A stretch of 64,000 bases of DNA from Yoonia sp. F2084L. GTDB taxonomy: Bacteria > Pseudomonadota > Alphaproteobacteria > Rhodobacterales > Rhodobacteraceae. The DNA lies in NCBI RefSeq assembly GCF_023015625.1, contig NZ_JALKAH010000003.1:434001-498000 (forward strand). The letters run 5' to 3'. A program made the translations under genes and the position numbers. Of this stretch, positions 17,126-25,192 are shown one piece after another. The notes beneath the pieces are model-generated. The model was not told the origin of the DNA. It saw only the letters and a list, made by a program, of their open reading frames with translations, and searched no databases. The stretch's first letter is position 1. Each line of letters starts with the position of its first letter.

Positions 17126-18164
17126 CCGCAGCGGTAATGCCATCTGCCGCATGTTCTTGACCGTCATCATCCAGCGTTTCAACTGCGACTTCAGCCAGAA
17201 CGTCACGTTCATCAATCCTGCGCGATTTCGCATAAGACGGATCGTAGTGATCGACCATCAGCGCGTGTGACAGATCAACCAATGCGCCGCCATTTGAGAG
17301 TGAAATCCAGTGATCCACGGTTGCATGCCCACGTAGACGGCGCAGCGGAGCGAGCTTTTTGGCGACCATGGCAGGGTCTTCAATCACCTCGCGATAGGCC
17401 TTTGCCAGATAAGTTGCGCGCGCGGCCTCCGGCACTTGCAGGACTATGCGGGGCGCGGCCAGCATTGCCGCCCAGACAGACGCGGGAAGCACAATGCGCC
17501 CGATCTTGCTGCTTTCGGCTTCGACAACCACCGGGCGGGCCGGGTCCAGCTTGCTGAGTGCCACGGCAAGCCCCGTTTCAAAGGCCTTCTGCGAAGGTTG
17601 CCCACCAGGCATTTCACCCAAAAGCGAGCCGCGATGACCGGCCAAGGCTTCCAGGTCAATGACCTGCACACCCCGTGCGGCAAGGCGCGGCAGTATTTCG
17701 GTCTTGGCCGTGCCGGTGTAGCCGTCCAGCAGGATGAAGCGATGCGGCAATGGAACATCATAGAGGCTGGCATTCACTAACCGCCGGAACGCCGTATATC
17801 CGCCCTTGATCGTATCTGTACGCCAGCCAATCTCAGACAGCAGTGTCGAAAACACACCAGAGCGCTGCCCACCGCGCCAGCAATAGACCAGCGGTCGCCA
17901 TGCGCCGTCCTTTTCCATCAGCGGCCCGTCAATATGGTCGGCGACGTTGCGGATCACCATGCCTGCGCCAATCTTGCGCCCGTCAAAGGGGCTGATCTGC
18001 TTGTAGATCGTGCCAACCTCGGCCCGCTGTGCGTTCGACAAGGCAGGCAGGTTGATCGCACCGGGGATGTGATCTTCGGCAAATTCGGCAGGCGAGCGCA
18101 CATCGATCACGGTATCAAACCCGTGGTTCAGGATCGCATCGACGCTGGCAAATTCAATCGGCAT
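17112..18164 (-). CDS. mnmH: tRNA 2-selenouridine(34) synthase
   Basis: This 350-aa enzyme replaces sulfur by selenium in the wobble 2-thiouridine of certain tRNAs, using selenophosphate. The N-terminal rhodanese domain has the catalytic loop VYCWRGGQRSGVF, and the C-terminal half carries a P-loop, LLDGYTGTAKTEIL. Domain order and length match SelU/MnmH. Its only neighbour in the same pathway is selD, to which it is convergent, with the last 14 bases overlapping. The pair is enough for selenouridine synthesis; no selA, selB or selC is seen in the window. The start at 18164 lacks a strong ribosome-binding site. Confidence 0.95.
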   Translation of the reverse strand: MPIEFASVDAILNHGFDTVIDVRSPAEFAEDHIPGAINLPALSNAQRAEVGTIYKQISPFDGRKIGAGMVIRNVADHIDGPLMEKDGAWRPLVYCWRGGQRSGVFSTLLSEIGWRTDTIKGGYTAFRRLVNASLYDVPLPHRFILLDGYTGTAKTEILPRLAARGVQVIDLEALAGHRGSLLGEMPGGQPSQKAFETGLAVALSKLDPARPVVVEAESSKIGRIVLPASVWAAMLAAPRIVLQVPEAARATYLAKAYREVIEDPAMVAKKLAPLRRLRGHATVDHWISLSNGGALVDLSHALMVDHYDPSYAKSRRIDERDVLAEVAVETLDDDGQEHAADGITAAVTGF

Positions 18165-18246
18165 TGCAACGGTCTACGGCACTTGGGTGATAGGCAAAAG
18201 GGCGAAAACCATTGCGAGCGATACCACAGCACCCTAGCGTGAGCCC

Positions 18247-20172
18247 ATGAGTTATGAAGACCTGCATTTGATCACGCGCTGGGCGCAGGTTGTCCAACTG
18301 CGCGACAACGACCTGCTGACCGCTGCCGAGCTGCTGTTGCTGGAAAACGCGCAAACGGGAACGACCGCGCAAATCGGGTTGACCGTGCCGAACCTCAAGG
18401 CACCGGGTGTTCTGATCCGGGCGGCACTTTTGCGGTATCTGATCCTTGGCGGCTGCAAGGATTTCATGACGCAACCTTCGGGTATTACAGTCAATGGGGC
18501 ATGGATTGCGGGTAAGCTGGACCTCAGTTTCACGCAGGCGCGGGGTCCGGTGGATTTTTTCAACTGCCACTTTGCAGAACGTGCTCAGATGGTTCAGTTG
18601 CAGGCCGATGGTCTGGCGATTGTGGGCTGTACAATGGTCGATGGGATCAACGCGGCCCGCATTCAGATCAGCGGGAACCTGACGCTGAATGGCAGTCGGA
18701 TTGACGGCAAGGTGTCGTTGTCGGGCAGCGATATCAAAGGGCATTTGTCCTGCACGCAAGCGACGCTGCGAAACCCCCAAGCCTCTGCGTTCAAGGCGCA
18801 AGGCATGAAAGTCGCCAGTAGCGTGCTGCTGGAGGGGACAACCGCCACCGGACAGGTCAGCCTGCTGGGTGCGCAAATCGGCGGCCAACTGGTTGCCATC
18901 GGTGTCGCATTCCACAACCCTGACGGCCATGCGCTGAACGCGCAAAGCACGCAAGTGCGCGGCGATGCGTTCCTGCGCTATGCGACCACCGATGGCGAGG
19001 TTAGCTTCATGGGTGCTGAGATCAGTGGCGTCCTTGATTGTACCCATGCCACCATGCGCAACGCGGAAGGCCATGCGCTGAACGTGCAGCGTCTTGTCGT
19101 GCGCGAAGGGTTTATCTGGCGGCGCATAAAGGACGTTGCCGGTGCGGTCGATCTGACCTCGGCGCATGTGGGCGATCTTTGGGACGATCCCGAAAGCTGG
19201 GCTTTGTGTGACACACTGTATCTGAGCGGGTTTATCTACGATGTGCTGCATGGCGGGATCAACGTGGCGGATCGCTTGGCATGGCTGAAAATGGGTGCTG
19301 TGTCGCGGCGCGAGTTCTACCCGCAACCTTACGAGCAATTGGCGAAACTCTTGCGGGACACTGGCCACAGGTCAGACGCGCGCGCGATTATGGTCGCCAA
19401 AGAAAAAGAGCAACGCAAAGCGTCCCGCGCGCGTTGGCGGCGCGAGCGGGATTGGCGCAATGATCTGTTGAAGACGAGCCTTTTGCCCGATGATGAGCGT
19501 TGGGAAGCGATTGAAAAACTGCGCAAACGTCGCCCGAATGATCCGCATGTGGCCCGTTTGGCTTTGCTGCATCCCAAGGATGAAGCTGTATTAGACGTGG
19601 GCGAGATGACGCTGGATCTTGCGCAAAAGCAGTTTCGGGATGAGCAGCGTTGGCATGGTATTCGCGTCGGTTGGCGTAATACTGGTAGCGTGATCGCGGA
19701 TCGGGTGTTTGGCCTTGTCGTCGGCTATGGGCACAAGCCGGAGCGTAGCTTTTACATGTTGCTGACACTGGTCTTTATTGGCTGGTTTTTGGCCGATAAG
19801 GCTTGGGAAGCAGGTGATTTCGCGCCGACAATGGGCCCAGTGCTGATGTCGGAGGGTTGGCAGACGCTTGCCACGGATGAAAATATCGCCAATCCCGCAC
19901 AGGTCTGGTCAGACAAATACATGCTGGCCCCCGATGGCACCACCGTTCTGACGCCCGGCCGAGACTACGAGACCTTCAACGCGGTATCCTATGCCGTCGA
20001 TCTGGTGGTCCCCATCATCTCACTGGGGCAAGAGGCGTCATGGGCGCCATCCACCACGCGCAGCCCGTGGGGATGGTGGCTTTGGATTGCGCGCTGGTGG
20101 CTGACAGCGCTGGGCTGGATTGTTACCGCTATTGGTGCGGCTGCGGTAACGGGCGTTATTCGGCGGGATTAG
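18247..20172 (+). CDS. Uncharacterised membrane-anchored protein with 48-residue beta-type repeats
   Basis: This 641-aa protein has no recognised enzyme motif. Residues 1-150 are soluble; residues 154-298 hold three tandem repeats of 48-49 residues, each starting G-x-V-S/D and containing ATxRN..G.AL at the same position, the pattern of a solenoid or beta-helix. Residues 370-440 are Lys/Arg-rich and helical (KEKEQRKASRARWRRERDW). Two hydrophobic segments follow, about 502-520 and 608-637, enclosing a loop of about 90 residues. Similar proteins in the clade are called hypothetical or membrane-associated oxidoreductase without support I can see. Stop codons of this gene and the phosphatase gene on the other strand overlap. 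Confidence 0.85.
   Translation: MSYEDLHLITRWAQVVQLRDNDLLTAAELLLLENAQTGTTAQIGLTVPNLKAPGVLIRAALLRYLILGGCKDFMTQPSGITVNGAWIAGKLDLSFTQARGPVDFFNCHFAERAQMVQLQADGLAIVGCTMVDGINAARIQISGNLTLNGSRIDGKVSLSGSDIKGHLSCTQATLRNPQASAFKAQGMKVASSVLLEGTTATGQVSLLGAQIGGQLVAIGVAFHNPDGHALNAQSTQVRGDAFLRYATTDGEVSFMGAEISGVLDCTHATMRNAEGHALNVQRLVVREGFIWRRIKDVAGAVDLTSAHVGDLWDDPESWALCDTLYLSGFIYDVLHGGINVADRLAWLKMGAVSRREFYPQPYEQLAKLLRDTGHRSDARAIMVAKEKEQRKASRARWRRERDWRNDLLKTSLLPDDERWEAIEKLRKRRPNDPHVARLALLHPKDEAVLDVGEMTLDLAQKQFRDEQRWHGIRVGWRNTGSVIADRVFGLVVGYGHKPERSFYMLLTLVFIGWFLADKAWEAGDFAPTMGPVLMSEGWQTLATDENIANPAQVWSDKYMLAPDGTTVLTPGRDYETFNAVSYAVDLVVPIISLGQEASWAPSTTRSPWGWWLWIARWWLTALGWIVTAIGAAAVTGVIRRD
18706..19140 (+). repeat. 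Three tandem 144-147-nt coding repeats
   Basis: The repeats start at 18706, 18850 and 18994 and encode 48, 48 and 49 residues. Shared positions include a starting Gly, V-S/D-L/F, G-A/S-x-I, a hydrophobic-Leu pair, the N-x-x-x-x-A-L/F track at about repeat positions 23-29, and V at 36. The third repeat keeps the pattern GHALNVQ seen as GHALNAQ in the second. The DNA has diverged, so this is an old protein repeat rather than a recent duplication. Confidence 0.75.
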
Positions 20173-20957
20173 GGCGTGAGCGACACGCGCCCCTGATCCG
20201 TCAGCAGCCAACAGTCACGGCCTTCAAAGACGGCAGGGATGAGAGGGCGGTGATACCCGGCACCACCATCGAGATCGACGCGATTGCCAAAATGCTGCGG
20301 GTAATCAAGTGCCGTATGCCCGTGGACAACCAGTTTGCCGAAGTCCTCATCACTTGTCAGAAACGGATCCCTGATCCAAAGCAGGTCCTCTGGGTCTTGC
20401 TGATCAATCGGCAAACCCGGACGCAGACCCGCATGAACGAACAACAGATCGTCTGTTTCAAACCAAAGCGGCAGGGTGTCCAGAAAATCCAAATGCGCCG
20501 TTGGTACGGCAGTAAGAGCCATTTGTTGCAGTGCCTCGGCATCAAAGGTTCCGTCAGGGGCTTCGAATGCCTCCAGCATCTCACGTCCATCTATGCGATC
20601 CTGCGCGAAACGCATGACACCCTTGATGCCGTAGGATGCCAGCGTCTCTGTGCCGCCCAAACGTGGGTTGAACCAGTTAATGCCGGATGCGACGCGCGCA
20701 TCGTGCTGCCTGCCGTAACGTACAAAGTGGGTAAAAAAGCGATCGTGGTTGCCTTTGATGAAAACCCAATCGCGCCCCGCGTCCCGACCCGCAATCAATG
20801 TGTCGATCACGGCCCGGCTGTCTGGGCCGCGATCAGTATAGTCCCCCACAAATACGATCTTTGCGTCCACGCCGCCATCGGCCGTAATCAATGCAAGCGC
20901 ATGATCGAGCATGTCTTTCTGGCCGTGAACGTCACCAATCGCGTAGATGGGTTTCAT
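20169..20957 (-). CDS. Metallophosphoesterase (Ser/Thr phosphatase-like)
   Basis: This 262-aa cytosolic phosphoesterase shows the classic dimetal motifs in order: GDVHG at residues 8-12, GDYTDRGPDS, and FIKGNHDRF, followed by a late GHTALDYP motif. This arrangement fits the PPP-like bacterial phosphatases, including those cleaving phosphoserine/threonine or diadenosine polyphosphates; the substrate cannot be decided from sequence. It starts 11 bases after the serA stop on the same strand, so it is probably the last gene of the serC-serA transcript. Confidence 0.9.
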   Translation of the reverse strand: MKPIYAIGDVHGQKDMLDHALALITADGGVDAKIVFVGDYTDRGPDSRAVIDTLIAGRDAGRDWVFIKGNHDRFFTHFVRYGRQHDARVASGINWFNPRLGGTETLASYGIKGVMRFAQDRIDGREMLEAFEAPDGTFDAEALQQMALTAVPTAHLDFLDTLPLWFETDDLLFVHAGLRPGLPIDQQDPEDLLWIRDPFLTSDEDFGKLVVHGHTALDYPQHFGNRVDLDGGAGYHRPLIPAVFEGRDCWLLTDQGRVSLTP

Positions 20958-20968
20958 GTGTGTGCCGA

Positions 20969-22561
20969 TCAGACTGTAAAGGTCAGCGGTTTGACCTGCT
21001 GGAACAATCCTGTTGCTTCCAAGGCCTTGATCGCAGCTGCAGGGACCGGTTCATCCAAATAGAGCAGCGCAATCGCCTCACCCTTCGCCTCGGACCGGCC
21101 AAGCGTAAAGTTCGCGATGTTGACGTTGTTCACGCCCATCGTCGTGCCCAAGGTGCCGATGATCCCGGGCCGATCCTCGTTCGTGGTATAGACCATGTGT
21201 TCACCGATCTCGGCGTCGATATTAATACCCTTGATCTGGATAAAGCGTGGCTTGCCATCGCTAAAGACCGTCCCCGCAACCGAGCGCTCGCGCTTTGCAG
21301 TTACGACGGTCACTTTGACATAGCCTTCAAACGCACCTGATTGATCCTGCTTCGTTGTCGAAACCTTGATCCCGCGTTCTTTGGCGATCACAGGCGCGCT
21401 GACCATGTTGGTATCCGGGTTTGCTTTCGTCATGATCCCCGCAATCGTCGCCGCTGTCAGCGCCTTGAGGTTCATCTCGCTTGCTTCACCGTCAAACAGG
21501 ATGTTGATCGCCTTGATCGGCTCATCCGTCATCTGGCCAATGAAGTTACCCAAGTGGCCTGTCAGCTTGATCCATGGCCCCATGACCTTGGCCTCTTCGG
21601 CGGTCACGGACGGCATGTTCAGTGCGTTCTGCACCGCGCCGGTCAGCAGGTAGTCCGACATCTGTTCGGCCACTTGCAACGCCACGTTTTCCTGCGCTTC
21701 TGTTGTGGCAGCACCCAAGTGGGGGGTCACGACGACGTTGGGCAAGTTGAAAAGCGGGCTTTCGGTAGCAGGTTCTACCGCGAAGACATCAAAGGCCGCA
21801 CCAGCGACGTGACCCGCGTTGAGCGCTTCAGCCAAAGCGGCCTCATCGACCAGACCACCACGCGCACAGTTTACGATCCGCACGCCCTTTTTCAGCTTGG
21901 CAATGTTCTCTGCCGACAGGATGTTTTTCGTCTGATCGGTCAGGGGGACGTGCATCGTGATGAAATCGGCGCGAGCGAGCAATTCGTCCAACTCAACCTT
22001 CTCAACGCCAATGTCGACAGCGCGCTCCTCCGACAGAAACGGATCGTAGGCGACGACCTTCATCTTCAGACCCTGCGCGCGGTCAATCACGATGGACCCG
22101 ATGTTACCGGCACCGATCACGCCCAGCGTTTTGCCCGTCAGCTCAACCCCCATGAAACGGGACTTTTCCCATTTACCGGCATGGGTCGAAGCGTTTGCCT
22201 CGGGAATTTGCCGCGCCACGGCCATCATCATCGAAATCGCATGTTCGGCTGTCGTGATCGAGTTCCCGAAAGGCGTGTTCATCACGATGATCCCCTTCTT
22301 CGATGCCGCTGGAATGTCGACGTTATCGACACCGATCCCGGCACGACCGATTACCTTGAGATTCGTAGCAGCTGCGATGATCTTCTCGGTCGCTTTGGTG
22401 GCCGACCGGATCGCTAGGCCATCATATTGCCCGATCACTTCCAGCAGTTTTTCTTTGTCCTTGCCAAGGTCAGGCTGGAAATCCACATCAATGCCGCGAT
22501 CCTTGAAGATCTGCACGGCGGCGGGTGAGAGTTTGTCAGAGATAAGTACTTTGGGGGCCAT
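20969..22561 (-). CDS. serA: D-3-phosphoglycerate dehydrogenase
   Basis: This 530-aa long-form enzyme oxidises 3-phosphoglycerate to phosphohydroxypyruvate, the first step of serine synthesis. The substrate domain (MAPKVLISDKLSP) is followed by an NAD loop GVIGAGNIGSIV, the catalytic NCARGGLVDEAAL region and the His in VTPHLGAATTEAQ. An intervening domain and a C-terminal ACT domain (about 455-530, VYTTNEDRPGIIGTLG) follow. The ACT domain suggests feedback control, commonly by serine. A good AAAGGAGC precedes the ATG. It is 44 bases downstream of serC, with a short palindrome between them. Confidence 0.96.
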   Translation of the reverse strand: MAPKVLISDKLSPAAVQIFKDRGIDVDFQPDLGKDKEKLLEVIGQYDGLAIRSATKATEKIIAAATNLKVIGRAGIGVDNVDIPAASKKGIIVMNTPFGNSITTAEHAISMMMAVARQIPEANASTHAGKWEKSRFMGVELTGKTLGVIGAGNIGSIVIDRAQGLKMKVVAYDPFLSEERAVDIGVEKVELDELLARADFITMHVPLTDQTKNILSAENIAKLKKGVRIVNCARGGLVDEAALAEALNAGHVAGAAFDVFAVEPATESPLFNLPNVVVTPHLGAATTEAQENVALQVAEQMSDYLLTGAVQNALNMPSVTAEEAKVMGPWIKLTGHLGNFIGQMTDEPIKAINILFDGEASEMNLKALTAATIAGIMTKANPDTNMVSAPVIAKERGIKVSTTKQDQSGAFEGYVKVTVVTAKRERSVAGTVFSDGKPRFIQIKGINIDAEIGEHMVYTTNEDRPGIIGTLGTTMGVNNVNIANFTLGRSEAKGEAIALLYLDEPVPAAAIKALEATGLFQQVKPLTFTV

Positions 22562-22584
22562 TTTGCCGCTCCTTTTGGAAAATC

Positions 22585-22605
22585 GTAGGGTGGGTGAAAC
22601 CCACG
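22585..22605. repeat. Short palindromic element between serC and serA
   Basis: The core GTGGGTGAAACCCAC (22590-22604) is a perfect 6-bp inverted repeat around GAA, immediately after the serC stop and flanked by GTAG and G. Sequences of this GTAGGGTGGGT...ACCCAC type recur between genes in many bacteria. There is no T-tract after it, so it is more likely an mRNA-stabilising or REP-like hairpin than a terminator. Confidence 0.55.
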
Positions 22606-23745
22606 TTATGCGTTGATTTGAGCCTCAAACGCCCATTCCAGCCATGGCAACATGGCCTCGATGTCGGATGTCTCGACCGTGGCACCACACCAGATGCGCA
22701 AGCCTGCGGGGGCATCGCGGTATGCGCCGATATCCAGCGCGATCCCTTCGGCCTCCAACCGTTTGGCAACGGCTTTGGCAAAGGCGGCACCGTCGGTGAT
22801 GCGATCATCGGTGAATTTCAGACAGACAGAGGTGTTGGAACGGGTTGCGGGATCAACCGCGAGGTTCGCCATCCAAGACTTGTCTGCGCAGAAATTCCAG
22901 ATGGCGCGCGCATTGGCATTGGCCCGGTGCATCAGCGCATCCAGACCGCCGATAGACCGGCCCCATTTCAGGGCAACCAGATAATCCTCAACCGCCAGCA
23001 TGGAGGGCGTGTTGATCGTCTCACCCCGGAAGATGCCTTCGATCAGCTTACCGCCCTTGGTCAGGCGGAAGATCTTGGGCAGGGGCCATGCCGGGGTGTA
23101 GCTTTCGAGGCGCTCAACCGCGCGGGGGGACAGGATCAGCATGCCGTGGGCCGCTTCACCGCCCATCACCTTCTGCCAGGAGAAAGTCGTCACATCCAGC
23201 TTGTCCCAAGGCAGATCCTGCGCAAAGGCCGCAGAGGTTGCATCGCAGAGTGTCAGCCCTGCACGATCGCCAGGGATCACATCGCCTGAGACCACACGCA
23301 CGCCAGAGGTCGTGCCGTTCCATGTAAAGCAAACGTCGTTATCATAGTTCAGTGCGGCCATATCGACGATTTCGCCATACTCTGCCGTATGCACCGTCGC
23401 GTCGATTTTCAGCTGCTTGACCACATCCGTGACCCAGCCAGCACCAAAGCTTTCCCAGGCGACCATCTCGGCCGGGCGTTCACCCAGCAAAGACCACATC
23501 GCCATCTCATAGGCGCCTGTGTCAGAGGCAGGTACGATGCCGATGCGGTAATCCGCAGGCACGCCCAAAATCTCTCGTGTCAGGTCAATCGCCTCGGCCA
23601 GTTTGGCCTTGCCGACAGCAGCACGGTGTGAGCGACCCAAAGGGGCGTCACGCAATGCATCAAGTTTCCAAACGGGGGGTTTGGCGCAAGGGCCAGAAGA
23701 AAAACGCGGATTAGCCGGCCGCGTCGCCGGTTTAGTCGTAACCAT
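22606..23745 (-). CDS. serC: Phosphoserine aminotransferase
   Basis: This 379-aa class-V PLP aminotransferase converts phosphohydroxypyruvate and glutamate to phosphoserine. The N-terminal [13 protein letters not shown] matches the long alphaproteobacterial SerC type, and the PLP lysine lies in [19 protein letters not shown] chose the ATG at 23745 ([10 protein letters not shown]), which has AGGA eight bases upstream; an ATG 15 bases earlier lacks this. It leads a serC-serA-phosphatase transcript, preceded by two compact hairpins that look like the serC leader described in alphaproteobacteria. Confidence 0.94.
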   Translation of the reverse strand: MVTTKPATRPANPRFSSGPCAKPPVWKLDALRDAPLGRSHRAAVGKAKLAEAIDLTREILGVPADYRIGIVPASDTGAYEMAMWSLLGERPAEMVAWESFGAGWVTDVVKQLKIDATVHTAEYGEIVDMAALNYDNDVCFTWNGTTSGVRVVSGDVIPGDRAGLTLCDATSAAFAQDLPWDKLDVTTFSWQKVMGGEAAHGMLILSPRAVERLESYTPAWPLPKIFRLTKGGKLIEGIFRGETINTPSMLAVEDYLVALKWGRSIGGLDALMHRANANARAIWNFCADKSWMANLAVDPATRSNTSVCLKFTDDRITDGAAFAKAVAKRLEAEGIALDIGAYRDAPAGLRIWCGATVETSDIEAMLPWLEWAFEAQINA

Positions 23746-23769
23746 CAGTGGTATCCTCACAGATATGCG

Positions 23770-23803
23770 CCCTTCGTTGGGGAAGGGTGTCCCACCTGCG
23801 GGA
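23770..23803 (-). ncRNA. Candidate serC leader RNA (two hairpins)
   Basis: Read on the minus strand, the first hairpin pairs TCCC (23800-23803) with GGGA (23790-23793) around GCAGGT. The second pairs CCCTT (23783-23787) with AAGGG (23770-23774) around CCCCAACG. The second hairpin ends about 24 bases before the serC ATG, so either could affect ribosome access. A short two-hairpin serC motif has been predicted upstream of serC in alphaproteobacteria; position and layout agree, but I could not align it to the family model. Confidence 0.55.
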
Positions 23804-23976
23804 ATAGAGCGGTGCTGCGGTATCTACAACAGTGAAAGCGGCCCGAATTCGGCAAACGGTGCGTTTTTTGCGACATCAAGGTCGCCAATCGGAAACCTGC
23901 GCGGCCTTCCGCCGCACGCGTTGTATCCCGCGTTGCTACGCTTAATTAAGGACAACAACGCAGAAAGGATTACGCA

Positions 23977-24216
23977 ATGAAATGTCCCATTGACGGCGCT
24001 ACCCTCGTGATTTCTGACCGCAGCGGGGTTGAGATTGATTATTGCCCTGAATGCCGCGGCGTTTGGCTCGACCGGGGTGAATTGGATAAGATCATTGAAC
24101 GCTCACCCGCGTCTGGTGGCGGTGGTGACAGTGGCCGCGACCGGCGCGATGACCGTTATCAGGAGCGCCCCCGCAAAAAGCGCGACAGTTTCCTGAGCGA
24201 GATTTTCGACTTTTAG
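23977..24216 (+). CDS. Zn-ribbon (zf-TFIIB type) small protein
   Basis: This 79-aa protein has one zinc ribbon: MKCP (C3) and YCPECRGVWLDRGELDKI supply the Cys pairs, and GVWLDRGEL is the hallmark of the bacterial zf-TFIIB family. The C-terminal half is Gly-rich then strongly basic/acidic (RDRRDDRYQERPRKKR) and ends FLSEIFDF, as in many homologues. AAAGG lies upstream of the ATG. It is divergent from serC and 58 bases ahead of serB. No function is known. Confidence 0.88.
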   Translation: MKCPIDGATLVISDRSGVEIDYCPECRGVWLDRGELDKIIERSPASGGGGDSGRDRRDDRYQERPRKKRDSFLSEIFDF

Positions 24217-24274
24217 GGGTGCGCCCTTGGCCCTACGGCGCTAGACCTTGCCCATCAATCCAAAGAGGTCCGCC

Positions 24275-25150
24275 ATGCAGGTCGTCACACTGATCACAAC
24301 ACCGACCGAGCGCAATCTGGATGCCGCACTGGTTGATAGCCTGCGCAATGCATGGGGCGGCGGTGACGCCAACTGGCTTGCGGTGGATGAGGCGGCGGAA
24401 TTTGCGATCCCTGCGGCTCCTGACAACCAATGGGATGTCTGGGCTGACCTGCAAAAGGGATGTGTTGATCTGGTGATCAGCCCGTTGGACGGGCGGCGTA
24501 AAAAGATGCTGCTTGCCGATATGGACAGCACCATGATCCGGCAGGAATGCATTGACGAATTGGCTGCCGAGGCGGGCGTGGGGGAACGGGTCGCCGATAT
24601 CACCGCGCGGGCGATGAACGGCGAATTGGATTTTGAAGCGGCGTTGATTGAACGCGTCGGCTTGCTGAAAGGCCTGCCTGAGACGATCATCGAACAGGTC
24701 TTGGACGAACGCATAACCCATATGCCGGGTGGTTATGAGTTGGTGAATACGATGAAGGCACATGGCGCTTATGCGGCACTCGTGTCTGGCGGGTTCACTG
24801 CGTTCACTGCCCGTGTCGCCGCAGCGCTGGGGTTTGACGAAAACCGCGCGAATACTCTGCTGGCCGCTGATGGCAAGCTGACCGGCAATGTCGGGCGGCC
24901 CATTCTGGGCAAAGCCGCCAAGGTCGAGGCGTTGAACGACATTGCCGCGCGTTTAGGGATATCTGCCCAGGATGTGCTGGCGGTCGGCGACGGGGCCAAT
25001 GATCTGGGGATGCTGACACTGGCAGGCATGGGTGTTGCCCTGCACGCCAAACCTACCGTGCAGGACCAATGCGATGTGCGGATCAACCACGGTGATCTGA
25101 CTGCGCTGTTGTATGTGCAAGGCTATGGCCGGGATGAATTTGTAACCTAG
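24275..25150 (+). CDS. serB: Phosphoserine phosphatase
   Basis: This 291-aa HAD-superfamily enzyme completes serine synthesis. The nucleophile motif is DMDSTMI with Asp82 and Asp84; VSGGFTAFT supplies motif II, and VGDGANDLGML supplies motif IV. An N-terminal segment of about 75 residues precedes the catalytic domain, as in other SerB proteins. I chose the ATG at 24275 with AAAGAGG upstream; the frame is open 27 bases further but without a site. It is on the opposite strand from serC-serA, so the pathway is split into two transcripts here. Confidence 0.95.
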   Translation: MQVVTLITTPTERNLDAALVDSLRNAWGGGDANWLAVDEAAEFAIPAAPDNQWDVWADLQKGCVDLVISPLDGRRKKMLLADMDSTMIRQECIDELAAEAGVGERVADITARAMNGELDFEAALIERVGLLKGLPETIIEQVLDERITHMPGGYELVNTMKAHGAYAALVSGGFTAFTARVAAALGFDENRANTLLAADGKLTGNVGRPILGKAAKVEALNDIAARLGISAQDVLAVGDGANDLGMLTLAGMGVALHAKPTVQDQCDVRINHGDLTALLYVQGYGRDEFVT

Positions 25151-25192
25151 TCACCACTTGCATCTCGCCCATGTCGCGCTGCACAAAGCACT

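Noticed and set aside
21341-22417. 358-residue open frame on the plus strand
   Set aside because: It lies inside serA in antisense, with no ribosome-binding site or recognisable domain.
25151-25192. Possible SAM-II riboswitch ahead of the transsulfuration-type enzyme
   Set aside because: The gap is only 42 bases and has no SAM-II pseudoknot-like pattern.
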